A stretch of DNA of 64,000 bases from Blautia liquoris (GTDB lineage: Bacteria; Bacillota; Clostridia; Lachnospirales; Lachnospiraceae): positions 2,542,001 through 2,606,000 of the forward strand of contig NZ_CP063304.1 of the NCBI RefSeq assembly GCF_015159595.1, written 5' to 3'. Made by a program: the position numbers and the translations under genes. The notes under the pieces were generated by a model. That model was not told the origin of the DNA. It saw only the letters and a list, made by a program, of their open reading frames with translations, and ran no database searches. Every line of letters begins with the position of its first letter. The stretch's first letter is position 1. Shown in pieces: positions 44,657 through 52,995 of this stretch.

Positions 44657-45484
44657 TTATATATTTCTCACAATATGCTTCAGATATTCTTTAAACTCCT
44701 GTGCGGATTGGGCCGCAATCTGATCCACTTCCCTGCCATCCACCGGGTTATCATCGATTCCAGCCGCCATGTTGCTGATCAGGGAGATGGCAAGTGTCCT
44801 CATTCCACAGTGAGCAGCCGTAAGAGCCTCTGTAACGGTTGACATTCCGGCCGCATCTGCTCCTGCTGCTCTTAGAAAGCGAATCTCTGCAGGCGTTTCA
44901 AAATGGGGGCCCACCTGATAGGCATACACGCCTTCCTGTATTCGAAGATGACATTGTGGTGCCAAACTTTTCGCAAGTTTTCGCAAATCTTTATCATAGG
45001 CGTTACTCACATCGAAGAAACGTGGACCAATCCGGTCATCGTTCACCCCTCGAAGCGGAGACGCACCCGCTAAATTGATGTGGTCCTTGATGATCATCAG
45101 GTCCCCTGGCCGATAGCCCGTGTTGATGCCCCCCGCTGCATTGGTAAGGATGACTGTCTTTACACCCAGCAGTTTGAACAGACGGATGGGTGCCGTCAGC
45201 TGTTCATAGTCATAACCCTCATAATAATGGAATCGTCCCGACATGCAAACAATCTTCTTCCCGCACAATTCTCCCAAAATCAACTTACCGGCATGTGATT
45301 TCACTGTGCTGACCAGGAAACCTGGAATCTCTTCATATGGAATTTCCACCGGGTGTTTGATATCTTCGGAAAGTCTTCCAAGCGCCGAGCCCAGGATCAG
45401 CGCAATCTGCGGCTCGAAATCAATCTTACTTTTCACATAATCAGCGCTTTTCTCAAAATATTCAAGATTAAAATTGTATTTCAT
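44657..45484 (-). CDS. punA: Purine nucleoside phosphorylase (trimeric type)
   Basis: This 275-residue enzyme converts purine nucleosides plus phosphate to base and ribose-1-phosphate. Motifs include ALILGSALG (phosphate loop), GRFHYYEGYD, LTNAAGG, GPHFETPAEIRFLR, and ISNMAAG with the purine-contacting Asn. The usual Pro in MSTVPE is Thr here (MSTVTE), a small deviation. The ATG at 45484 is preferred over the GTG at 45496, which touches the AAAGGAG site. It overlaps the uridine phosphorylase gene by 17 bp. It is a good candidate for inosine, 5'-deoxyinosine or methylthioinosine made by the deaminase. Confidence 0.92.
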   Translation of the reverse strand: MKYNFNLEYFEKSADYVKSKIDFEPQIALILGSALGRLSEDIKHPVEIPYEEIPGFLVSTVKSHAGKLILGELCGKKIVCMSGRFHYYEGYDYEQLTAPIRLFKLLGVKTVILTNAAGGINTGYRPGDLMIIKDHINLAGASPLRGVNDDRIGPRFFDVSNAYDKDLRKLAKSLAPQCHLRIQEGVYAYQVGPHFETPAEIRFLRAAGADAAGMSTVTEALTAAHCGMRTLAISLISNMAAGIDDNPVDGREVDQIAAQSAQEFKEYLKHIVRNI

Positions 45485-46259
45485 TCGTACTTTCACTCCT
45501 TTTCCTCTTTTTTATCAGGATTCTTATCCCTTCTGTCACTGTTTGAATGGCAAGATCCAGATCCCTTGTCGTCTTGGAGGAAAGTCCTGCCCTCTCCCTC
45601 TCTTTGTTCCATATAACATGCAGGACAGCTCCGGCCCGAAGTCTCCTGACTTGAGATACAATAAACACTGCGGCACACTCCATCTCAGATGCGAGAGCTC
45701 CGGCGCGAATCCACGCATCGTAATGTTCCTTCAAGTCTCTTTCTGCCGGCATCCGATCGGGCATGTGCTGGCCATAATAGGAGTCCTTACTCTGAACAAT
45801 GCCCTTATGCACTTTCACGCCGACTTTCTCTGCCGCCTCATCGAGCGCACGCACCACATCAAAATTTGCTGCCGCCGGGAATTCGCCATACACATACTCC
45901 TTTGTGGTACCTTCCTGGCGAATAGCAGCTGTCGGAAGAATAAGTTCTCCACTTCGAACTTCCGGCTGCATTCCCCCACAGGTTCCCAGACGAATCACCG
46001 TATCCACCCCAATCATTGCCAACTCTTCTACTGCTATGGTAGCCGACGGACCGCCCATGCCCGTGGAGATGACCAAAATCTTTTCTCCGTCCAAATACCC
46101 CTCATAGCTTGTATACTCCCTATGTACAGACAGGGGTTTTGGATTTTCGAGATATCCGGCAATTACTGCGACACGCTCAGGGTCTCCCGGCAAAATTGCA
46201 TATTTGGCACCAATCCCAGAGTCCAGATCGATACTGCTGCCATATACCTTCTCGTTCAT
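45468..46259 (-). CDS. udp: Uridine phosphorylase
   Basis: This 263-residue protein has the uridine phosphorylase features LPGDPERVAVIAGYL, TGMGGPSATIAVEELAMIG (about residues 75-93), RLGTCGGMQPEVRSG, KDSYYGQH and ASEMECAAVF. It would release uracil and ribose-1-phosphate, or act on related pyrimidine nucleosides. It lies 15 bp after the isomerase gene and overlaps the PNP gene. Together with the two other phosphorylases it removes any need for a sugar kinase. Confidence 0.92.
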   Translation of the reverse strand: MNEKVYGSSIDLDSGIGAKYAILPGDPERVAVIAGYLENPKPLSVHREYTSYEGYLDGEKILVISTGMGGPSATIAVEELAMIGVDTVIRLGTCGGMQPEVRSGELILPTAAIRQEGTTKEYVYGEFPAAANFDVVRALDEAAEKVGVKVHKGIVQSKDSYYGQHMPDRMPAERDLKEHYDAWIRAGALASEMECAAVFIVSQVRRLRAGAVLHVIWNKERERAGLSSKTTRDLDLAIQTVTEGIRILIKKRKRSESTNEIQF

Positions 46260-46274
46260 AATTACCTCCCAAAG

Positions 46275-47327
46275 TTATTTTCCCTCTGTTTGAAAATAGG
46301 CACCCAGCTGATACGGTGAAAATACACCCAAATCCGTCACCACACCATTGCACAACTTGGGCGGTGTGATATCAAATGCCGGATAATAAGCCTTTACCCC
46401 CTCCTTTGTAACCTTTGTTCCCATAGCATCCATGACCAGGTTGGGATCACGGTACTCAATCTTCACACTATCAATAGTCTCATGCGCCGGACTTGGTGTG
46501 CCTGTCACAAAATAAGGAATATTATGATATGCAGCCGCCAGGGCAATCTGAAAAGTTCCAACCTTATTCACCACATATCCATCCATGCTTATCACATCCG
46601 CGGCAGAGGTAAACACATCGACCTGTTTATCCTTCATAATAAAACCTGGCATATTATCCGTGATGACAGCAACATCGACACCCATATCACAGGCAACACT
46701 TGCCGTCAGCCGGGCACCTTGAAAATATGGCCTCGTCTCTGCACAGATCATCTTTATATCATTGCTTTGTCTGTGGCATTCCCGAATCAGCGTGCCGATA
46801 ATCGTCTCCGCAAAACATTGGGTCATAATCGTGCCTTCCTGTGGAATCAGATCTGCAAGATATTTTCCGACCTTCTCATACTTGCGGTAATTATTATTGA
46901 TGTAATGAAATGCGTACTCGCGCAAAGGCTCCACGATTTCACGCGCACATTCATCTTTCTTTACGTGATCTTTTACCACTTCCACTGCACCATCTACAAT
47001 CTGCACCATCTTTGATACCGTTGTGGGGCGGGCATGGGAAAGCGTGTATGCTGCCTTTTCCATATAGATCACCAACTCATCGCCTGCCATCTCTTTGGCC
47101 TCATGTGCAGCCAGTGCCATGCCCATAGCTGCAGCTGTATAGGGTCCTCCACTTTGCGTTACCATATCGGCAATCGCCTGCGCAACCTCCCCATGAGTTT
47201 TGCAAATTACATACTCCGTTTTAATCGGATATATCCTTCGATCAAGAATTCGAACGACACCATCCTCGTACCATGCCACATTCTCATACTGCAGAAGAAA
47301 ACCCATTCCTTCATCCGCTCGCTGCAT
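46275..47327 (-). CDS. MtnA-like aldose-1-phosphate isomerase (eIF2B-alpha family)
   Basis: This protein of about 350 residues belongs to the MtnA/ribose-1,5-bisphosphate isomerase family, which opens aldose-1-phosphates to ketose-1-phosphates. The two catalytic residues known for MtnA are present: Cys in IMTQCFAETIIGT (about residue 164) and Asp in VAVITDNMPGF (about 228). ARLTA and KVGTFQIALAAAYHNIPYFV complete the signature. The ATG at 47327 has better spacing from GGAG than the one at 47333. It overlaps the aldolase stop region. Likely substrates are methylthioribose-1-P, 5-deoxyribose-1-P or ribose-1-P from the phosphorylases. Confidence 0.88.
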   Translation of the reverse strand: MQRADEGMGFLLQYENVAWYEDGVVRILDRRIYPIKTEYVICKTHGEVAQAIADMVTQSGGPYTAAAMGMALAAHEAKEMAGDELVIYMEKAAYTLSHARPTTVSKMVQIVDGAVEVVKDHVKKDECAREIVEPLREYAFHYINNNYRKYEKVGKYLADLIPQEGTIMTQCFAETIIGTLIRECHRQSNDIKMICAETRPYFQGARLTASVACDMGVDVAVITDNMPGFIMKDKQVDVFTSAADVISMDGYVVNKVGTFQIALAAAYHNIPYFVTGTPSPAHETIDSVKIEYRDPNLVMDAMGTKVTKEGVKAYYPAFDITPPKLCNGVVTDLGVFSPYQLGAYFQTEGK

Positions 47328-47329
47328 TA

Positions 47330-47944
47330 TCATCTCTCCTTCATATATTTCACATATTTGTCATCAATCAACCTAACATCGCCATTGCTCAAAGCGAGAC
47401 TATATATCTTTGCCGAATCCTCGACGTACACTGCTCTTGTATATGCCTGCTCCAGATTCTCACCCACAGCAAGCACCCCATGATTAGCCATCAGGCATGC
47501 ATTCCGCTCCTTTAGCTTTTTCACTGCCTCGACGCCGACCTTTACTGTACCCGGAACTGCAAAATCTGCCACTTCAATATCGCCGCCCAAGAAAGGGACC
47601 ATCTCGATTAATATCACCGGGATCTTCCAATGATTCACGGCAAATGACGTGGCATACGGGGAATGGGTATGAATAACAGCCGATACCTCCGGCTTACAAC
47701 GATAGACCTCTGCATGCATACGCCACTCAGATGAGGGTCTTTTCAAACCTTCCAAAATCTCACCATCAAGGGTCATCCGCACCAAATCTTCTTCCGTCAT
47801 TGTGTCATAAGGTATGGAACCGGGTGTTATGTACATGTCGCCCGTAGCATGGTCAAAATAACTTAAGTTTCCACTGGTTCCGGCAAATAACGCTTCATGA
47901 TAGGATCTCTTCGTTACTTCCAGAAGTTCTTCTCTTATTTTCAA
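47330..47944 (-). CDS. Class II aldolase (fuculose-1-phosphate aldolase / Ald2-like)
   Basis: This zinc aldolase of about 205 residues cleaves ketose-1-phosphates into DHAP and an aldehyde. Key features are SGNLSYFD, the acid Glu in SSEWRMHAEVY, zinc His pair in AVIHTHSPYATSFA and His in MANHGVLAVG. A GGAGG site overlaps the in-frame ATG at 47962, so the TTG at 47944 ten bases later (KIREELLEVTKRSY) is the likely start. It is the first gene of the 13-gene operon. Beside an MtnA-like isomerase it is the expected aldolase of a DHAP shunt. MtnB-type dehydratases share this fold, so that is the main alternative. Confidence 0.88.
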   Translation of the reverse strand: MKIREELLEVTKRSYHEALFAGTSGNLSYFDHATGDMYITPGSIPYDTMTEEDLVRMTLDGEILEGLKRPSSEWRMHAEVYRCKPEVSAVIHTHSPYATSFAVNHWKIPVILIEMVPFLGGDIEVADFAVPGTVKVGVEAVKKLKERNACLMANHGVLAVGENLEQAYTRAVYVEDSAKIYSLALSNGDVRLIDDKYVKYMKER

Positions 47945-47998
47945 AAATAAATATACCTCCATCTTTTTGTTTTGTGTTGTTTTGTATTTAATGTCAAC

Positions 47999-48027
47999 AT
48001 AATACCACACTCCTTATAATTCCGCAA
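47999..48027 (-). promoter_or_regulatory. Candidate promoter of the nucleoside operon
   Basis: On the minus strand TTGCGG (48022-48027), a 17-bp spacer and TATTAT (47999-48004) lie 54 bp before the TTG start of the aldolase gene. The adjacent AT-rich stretch to 48180 shows no clear operator. Confidence 0.5.
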
Positions 48028-48180
48028 CCATTTTTCGTTATTATTTTTATTTTTTTTGTAATTTTCCTTGGTATCTTATGGACTTTTTTCAACATTACTT
48101 TTATTTTTCCCAAATTATGTGAGGTGATTTTATAACATTCATCCATATATCCTGATAATCAGAATCTTTTTGTACAATAT

Positions 48181-48235
48181 AACAGGCGTTGTTTCATGTC
48201 CCGTCAGATGTACGGTCCATAAAACAACGCCTGTT
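48181..48235. terminator. 14-bp perfect hairpin after the DeoR gene
   Basis: AACAGGCGTTGTTT (48181-48194) pairs exactly with 48222-48235, with a smaller stem (CCGT/ACGG) inside the loop. It lies 18 bp past the DeoR stop codon. T-residues after the stem are few, so it is either a terminator or a structured site between the regulator and its target operon. Confidence 0.5.
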
Positions 48236-48253
48236 AAATCTCACAATATTCCA

Positions 48254-49018
48254 TTATTTTTCACTCTCAATAATATGTATCTCGTATTCTTTTAGGTGCG
48301 TCCTCCAGTCTTCCGATACCTTTTCATCGGTAATCAAGATATCAACACTTTCGATCGGGCTAGTTCGCACGAATGCAGATCGGTCAAACTTTGTGTGATC
48401 TGCTATCAGGCATGCATTATCCGTGCATTCCAATATACTCCGATGAAGCTCAGCAATCATATCCTCTGAATCATGAATCCCATAGACCATATCCAAACTG
48501 GTACACGAAATAAATGACTTGTCGAAACAGTGTTGTTTTAAATACTTAATTGTCTCAATTCCAAAGAATGCCTGACTCTTTTGATCAAAGTCACCGCTCG
48601 GAACACAAAGCTGTATATTTCTGTATTGGGATACTGCCTCCATCACAGGTAAAGAATTAGTCATCACAGTCAACGGAATATCGGATAAAAATTCACATAA
48701 TGCAAATACCGTTGTGCTGTGATCCAAAAAAATGCAGTCATTAGGGTGTATAAGCTGCACCGCCTGCTTTGCCATCCGTTGTTTTTCCTCACGCATAACG
48801 AAGGACTTGATTTTCTGGGGAACCGTTATATTCTTTCGAAACGAAAGCGAAGCTCCTCCATATGTTTTAATCAGAAATCCTTCGTTGCTCAGTAATTCGA
48901 AATCGCGTCGGATCGTCTCCGTACTGACAGAGAACAGCTCCGCCATCTCTGCTACCGTCACATTTTTCTTTGTCAATAAAATTTCTTTTATTTTTTCTCT
49001 GCGTTCAATCGATAACAT
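48254..49018 (-). CDS. DeoR-family transcriptional regulator
   Basis: This 254-residue repressor has the DeoR helix-turn-helix at its N-terminus (MLSIERREKIKEILLTKKNVTVAEMAELFSVSTETIRRDF) and a sugar-phosphate sensing DeoRC domain (FLDHSTTVFALCEFL; IADHTKFDRSAF). The ATG at 49018 follows GAGGAAAG; upstream in-frame starts lack sites. It sits just upstream of the nucleoside operon and downstream of the aldolase sugar operon, so it could control either. DeoR proteins typically respond to sugar phosphates, and ribose-1-P or 5-deoxyribose-1-P would fit. Confidence 0.93.
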   Translation of the reverse strand: MLSIERREKIKEILLTKKNVTVAEMAELFSVSTETIRRDFELLSNEGFLIKTYGGASLSFRKNITVPQKIKSFVMREEKQRMAKQAVQLIHPNDCIFLDHSTTVFALCEFLSDIPLTVMTNSLPVMEAVSQYRNIQLCVPSGDFDQKSQAFFGIETIKYLKQHCFDKSFISCTSLDMVYGIHDSEDMIAELHRSILECTDNACLIADHTKFDRSAFVRTSPIESVDILITDEKVSEDWRTHLKEYEIHIIESEK

Positions 49019-49262
49019 CTTCTTTCCTCGTTTCATATATATTAAGTGATCGTAAATTAAGCTTTTGCTGTGAACTGCAATAGAGCTACTTTTATTCATA
49101 ATAACATAAAATCCATCTTAATCACAAGATATAGTATAAAACAAATCAATGAAGTGGAAAGAAAGAAACAGGCTTCATCAGTGGCTCGTTCGGCGATTCC
49201 TTATTTGACCCGCTAAATGTTTCCGAAACTGATATCCTCTAATTCAACTGGCCACACATAAT

Positions 49263-50117
49263 TTAAAGAGAGAACTTATTGGGATTTAATAGTCTTATTT
49301 TATCTACAACAAACCTTATCATGTCATCTTTATTACTCTGCAGCAAGCTCACGCCGTCATCTTTCATCTTTCCAGCAGTAATGGTTGATTCCATGCTTCG
49401 ATACAGTGCTCTAAAGTATTCTGTTGCAATATTAAACTTGCTCATACCAAGATTTACTGCCTCTTGTATCTGTTCTCTGGGTATATCGGAACAACCATGT
49501 AATACTAATGGAATATTCAGAGCTGATCGAAGTTCTGAAATTCTCCTAAAATCAAGATTCGGTGTTTTTACATAAGTCCCATGTGCATTACCAACGGCAA
49601 CTGCGAGAGAATCACATCCGGTCTTTTCTACGAATTGAACTGCCTGATCAACATTGGTATAGTGCTGCGAATTAGTGATGTCATCTACACTACTTCCACT
49701 CCCTACATGACCTAATTCTGCTTCGACATCAATTCCAAAAACCTTGGCAACTCTGACCACATCTTTTGTCAATGTAATATTTTCATCATATTTTAGGGAA
49801 GACCCGTCGATCATGACAGATGGAAACCCGTCGCGAATTCCGCTTAACGCGATTTCATAAGTGTTGGAGTGATCTAGGTGTACTCCAATTGGAACACTCA
49901 CCTTTTTTGCCATATCACACGCTGTATATGCAATATACTTTAGTGCCACATAATCACAAAGTCCAGGGTAAAACTGAATAATCAGGGGTACCTTTTCCTG
50001 CTCCGCTGCAAGAATCGCATATTTAATTGTTTCAACATTGATTGTATTGATGGCTGCAACACCATATTTGTGTTCCGTTGCATGTATTAAAATGTCTTTT
50101 ACCTTAACTAAAGCCAT
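49263..50117 (-). CDS. Class II fructose-bisphosphate/tagatose-type aldolase
   Basis: This 284-residue zinc aldolase is of the Fba/GatY/KbaY type. Zinc and catalytic features are VPIGVHLDHSNTYE (about residues 76-89), VEAELGHVGSG, VAVGNAHGTY and PLVLHGCSDIP. It would split a ketose phosphate into DHAP and an aldehyde. It is the last gene of an operon with a sugar kinase, an isomerase-like protein and a reductase, so its substrate is probably the phosphorylated sugar made by those enzymes. Confidence 0.92.
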   Translation of the reverse strand: MALVKVKDILIHATEHKYGVAAINTINVETIKYAILAAEQEKVPLIIQFYPGLCDYVALKYIAYTACDMAKKVSVPIGVHLDHSNTYEIALSGIRDGFPSVMIDGSSLKYDENITLTKDVVRVAKVFGIDVEAELGHVGSGSSVDDITNSQHYTNVDQAVQFVEKTGCDSLAVAVGNAHGTYVKTPNLDFRRISELRSALNIPLVLHGCSDIPREQIQEAVNLGMSKFNIATEYFRALYRSMESTITAGKMKDDGVSLLQSNKDDMIRFVVDKIRLLNPNKFSL

Positions 50118-50129
50118 GATCTGTTCCTC

Positions 50130-51077
50130 CTATAACTCCAGACGATCAATGGTATCGTCGATTGTTTTCATCTCTTCATCAGATAACTTCCATTCAAATG
50201 TTTCCAGATTTTCATATGCATGTTCTTTACTGCGCACGCCTACAAGTGCAGTTCCAACATAATCCTTTTGCGTGCTCCAGTTTAGTGCGACTTGCGATAC
50301 CTGTTTGTCATGATTGCCGGCGATTCTGTCTAAAACTTTTAATAACTCCATTATCTTTGAAAACTTAGGTTCCTTAAAGAAATCATAAAAGCTGCCCCGC
50401 ACATCTCCTTTGCCAAACTGTGGCACCTTCCGGTACTTTCCGGATAAAACGCCCCCGCCCATGGAGCCATAAGTTAAGGTATCAATCCCTTTCTCCCTTC
50501 CCCACAACATCAGATCAAGAGAGCTTTTCTCTACCATAGAAAACGGAGGCTGCTGCACATCAATCTGTCCAAACTTCTCCGCTTCTTCTATCTGTTCTTT
50601 TGAGAAATTAGACACGCCTATATGTCTTATAAATCCTCTTTCTTTTAGCGACATAAGTGCAGACATGGTCTCGGCGATTGGCGTCGACACATCTGGCCAG
50701 TGAACAAAGTAGAAATCAATATAATCAGTATTTAAATTCATAAGAGAGCTTTCAATTTCCCTCATGAGATTCTTATAACTCGCATTTCTGATATAATCGC
50801 AAGTGTTGATATCCGGAATTAAACCACATTTTGTAGAAATCATAATCTTAGAACGATCTATCTCTTTTATAATTTTTCCAACGATTTTCTCCGAAGTGCC
50901 GTTTCCATAGCAGGGTGCTGTATCAATTAGATTAACGCCTTTATCCAGTAATACATAAATCGCTCTCAATGCTTTATCTAAGTCAAAGCCTCCGAATGAG
51001 TCCCCTCCAAGAGCCCAGGTCCCTATTGCCAAAGCCGAAACATCCACATCTGCTCTTTCAAAATGTTTATACCTCAT
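50130..51077 (-). CDS. Aldo/keto reductase
   Basis: This 315-residue NADPH-type oxidoreductase has the AKR barrel with the catalytic set visible: Asp in NLIDTAPCYGNGTSEKIVG (Asp about 52, Tyr about 57), Lys in MISTKCGL, and His in IDFYFVHWPDVS. The cofactor region is near ALVGVRSKEHAYENL. It lies between the cupin and the class II aldolase genes. It may reduce the aldehyde released by the aldolase or oxidise the sugar before isomerisation. Confidence 0.92.
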   Translation of the reverse strand: MRYKHFERADVDVSALAIGTWALGGDSFGGFDLDKALRAIYVLLDKGVNLIDTAPCYGNGTSEKIVGKIIKEIDRSKIMISTKCGLIPDINTCDYIRNASYKNLMREIESSLMNLNTDYIDFYFVHWPDVSTPIAETMSALMSLKERGFIRHIGVSNFSKEQIEEAEKFGQIDVQQPPFSMVEKSSLDLMLWGREKGIDTLTYGSMGGGVLSGKYRKVPQFGKGDVRGSFYDFFKEPKFSKIMELLKVLDRIAGNHDKQVSQVALNWSTQKDYVGTALVGVRSKEHAYENLETFEWKLSDEEMKTIDDTIDRLEL

Positions 51078-51094
51078 CTTATAATCCTCCTCTT

Positions 51095-51592
51095 CTATAA
51101 TACAATCTCTGCCTGATCATCCTCTGATAATTCATGGGCAATCATATCATTATGAAATGTTCGTCCCGGAAGCATACAAACAATATGTACCTCCTCTTTG
51201 GTAACTGGAAATTGTGTTCCGTGAACAATCAGTGGATTCAGCTTGACGAATGTACCACATGGTACAAAAAAAGCTTCAAGATCTCTGGCCGAAAACGGTT
51301 CATTTGGAATTCCCGCAAAGATTATCACATCACCGTCCAGCGGTAAGATTCCCTCACATGTCTTTGCATGCGCCTCCAGAAATTTCACAATATTTCTTTC
51401 CTGTTTACGGACATCACATACAGATATCGCAGGCATTGTTTCTACGCCGAAATCGAGAGAAATAAGGTCAGCAAAAAATCCCTGACGAAAGATTGACCTT
51501 TCCCTCATCTCATCATTATTAAGAAGATTCATAGAAATACCATATTTCAAAAAACTACGATCCGATAAAGATTTTACTTTAATTTTTCGCAT
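51095..51592 (-). CDS. AllA-like cupin protein (DUF4867-type)
   Basis: This 165-residue protein looks like a ureidoglycolate-lyase-type cupin: CEGILPLDGDVIIFAG (about residues 80-95), FFVPCGTFVKLNPLIVHGTQFPV (about 108-130) and TFHNDMIAHEL. Proteins of this size are found in clostridial sugar operons without known function; DUF4867 is my best family match from memory. It lies between the isomerase-like and reductase genes. A role as sugar epimerase or lactonase-like helper is possible but not supported by specific residues. Confidence 0.6.
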   Translation of the reverse strand: MRKIKVKSLSDRSFLKYGISMNLLNNDEMRERSIFRQGFFADLISLDFGVETMPAISVCDVRKQERNIVKFLEAHAKTCEGILPLDGDVIIFAGIPNEPFSARDLEAFFVPCGTFVKLNPLIVHGTQFPVTKEEVHIVCMLPGRTFHNDMIAHELSEDDQAEIVL

Positions 51593-51606
51593 AGATGTTT
51601 CCCTCC

Positions 51607-52995
51607 TTACAGGCTATATATTCCCTGTTCCTGTGCATCATCAAAGTGGATGTCCAGATAACGTGCAGCCTCTCTTAGCACTGGCAGATAATGTCCATAT
51701 GTGCAGCCCAAATGGTGAATATATGGTCCAAACATCAGTTTTTCCTCCCAACGTTTCCAGTCGTCTGTCTCCATCCAGACATAGGTACCATTTGTCTTTG
51801 GTCCTTCTGTTGTTTTCGCCTCTCCCGAAAAAAGATAGTATTCACCATTCAAATCATCGAATCTGCAGACCGTGAGATCCCCCTGTTTTAACATAAAGCG
51901 TTCCTGACCATCTACAATCTTTGCCTGTGATTTCTCATCTTTCAATGAATACGGGAAGGGCCCGCAATGCCACAAAAGTTCTGCATTGTCATTTTGTGGG
52001 TGTCTGATTGTTAAGTCGGCGAGGAATTCAGATTCTTCAAACAAATTACAGGCTCTCAAAATAGCCAGGGAGATTGCCCCGTTAATGTCTGTTTCACAGG
52101 CAAGGGGCATACCAATATCCGCCAACTCTCCTAACACTGTGCAGGGACACAGGCCTATCATTTTTGGAAAAGCAGACCAACACTCGAATGCACCCACACT
52201 GCAGTCTTTTTCTTTTAGTGTCTGTTCTATTGCAATTTTCATAGCAGCAACTTTTTGCATCTGCTCTTTTTCCATTTGGGCAGAGCTCATGCGACTGGTT
52301 AAGTCCTTGTAATATGCCAAAAAAGTTTTCTCATTTCCTGCAATAACCTGATCCATCTTTCTTACAATCTCAAAAGGCGAAACCGGAACCACAGTAATTC
52401 CAAAACGCTGCAATAAAGCTGCCTCATTCGTCATAACACTCATAAATGTCTCTGGACGCTGGCCAATCTTCGCAATCCTCAATCCCTTCAGACTCGTTAT
52501 AACAGCTGCAGTCCGTATGAAATTTTCATATCCTTTAGAAAACTCCTCGCTATCCGTCTCGCAATTAAAGATATAACTATATTTAACGCCATAACGGGCA
52601 AGTGCTTTTGTCGCAGCAAACATGCCACACTGTGTATCACGTCCCCTTTGGACATCCGTATTAGGTCTTTCGTCCCGGTTCCCCCATATTAACGTTGGAA
52701 GCATGAATTCCTTAGCAATCTTGGCAACAACCGTTTCTTCTCCAAAATCACAAAAAGGAATAAATAACGCATCAATGCGGGCTGATTTAAACTTTTTAAT
52801 TACTTTCTTTGCACCCTCATAATCATATACGATCCCGTTTTCACACAGGTCATCAATGTCTACAAGATCAACATGATCACTTTTTATCGACCTGATTACA
52901 TTCATAAAACTCTTTTTTTGTCTGCATGCTTCTTCCATGCTTAAGAAACTTCTTTTTGTGGGTGCCACCCCCAATATGAGCTTTTCATTATACAT
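51607..52995 (-). CDS. L-fucose/L-arabinose isomerase-family protein
   Basis: This 462-residue protein resembles the fucose/arabinose isomerase superfamily, with an N-terminal Rossmann-like half (ARIDALFIPFCDFGEETVVAK) and a C-terminal catalytic half (CSVGAFECWSAFPKMIGLCPC; IRHPQNDNAELLWHCGPFP; GCTYGHYLPVLREAARYL). Metal-binding Glu, Asp and His are plausible in FECW, CETDING and WHCG. AGAGGTG precedes the ATG at 52995, which overlaps the kinase gene by 8 bp. It likely converts an aldose to a ketose inside the cell. The sugar is unknown. Confidence 0.85.
   Translation of the reverse strand: MYNEKLILGVAPTKRSFLSMEEACRQKKSFMNVIRSIKSDHVDLVDIDDLCENGIVYDYEGAKKVIKKFKSARIDALFIPFCDFGEETVVAKIAKEFMLPTLIWGNRDERPNTDVQRGRDTQCGMFAATKALARYGVKYSYIFNCETDSEEFSKGYENFIRTAAVITSLKGLRIAKIGQRPETFMSVMTNEAALLQRFGITVVPVSPFEIVRKMDQVIAGNEKTFLAYYKDLTSRMSSAQMEKEQMQKVAAMKIAIEQTLKEKDCSVGAFECWSAFPKMIGLCPCTVLGELADIGMPLACETDINGAISLAILRACNLFEESEFLADLTIRHPQNDNAELLWHCGPFPYSLKDEKSQAKIVDGQERFMLKQGDLTVCRFDDLNGEYYLFSGEAKTTEGPKTNGTYVWMETDDWKRWEEKLMFGPYIHHLGCTYGHYLPVLREAARYLDIHFDDAQEQGIYSL

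Noticed and set aside
47330-47962. The aldolase as an MtnB dehydratase of the aerobic methionine salvage pathway
   Set aside because: No MtnC, MtnD or MtnX/W genes are present. The set with an alcohol dehydrogenase and phosphorylases fits an aldolase better, although activity is untested.
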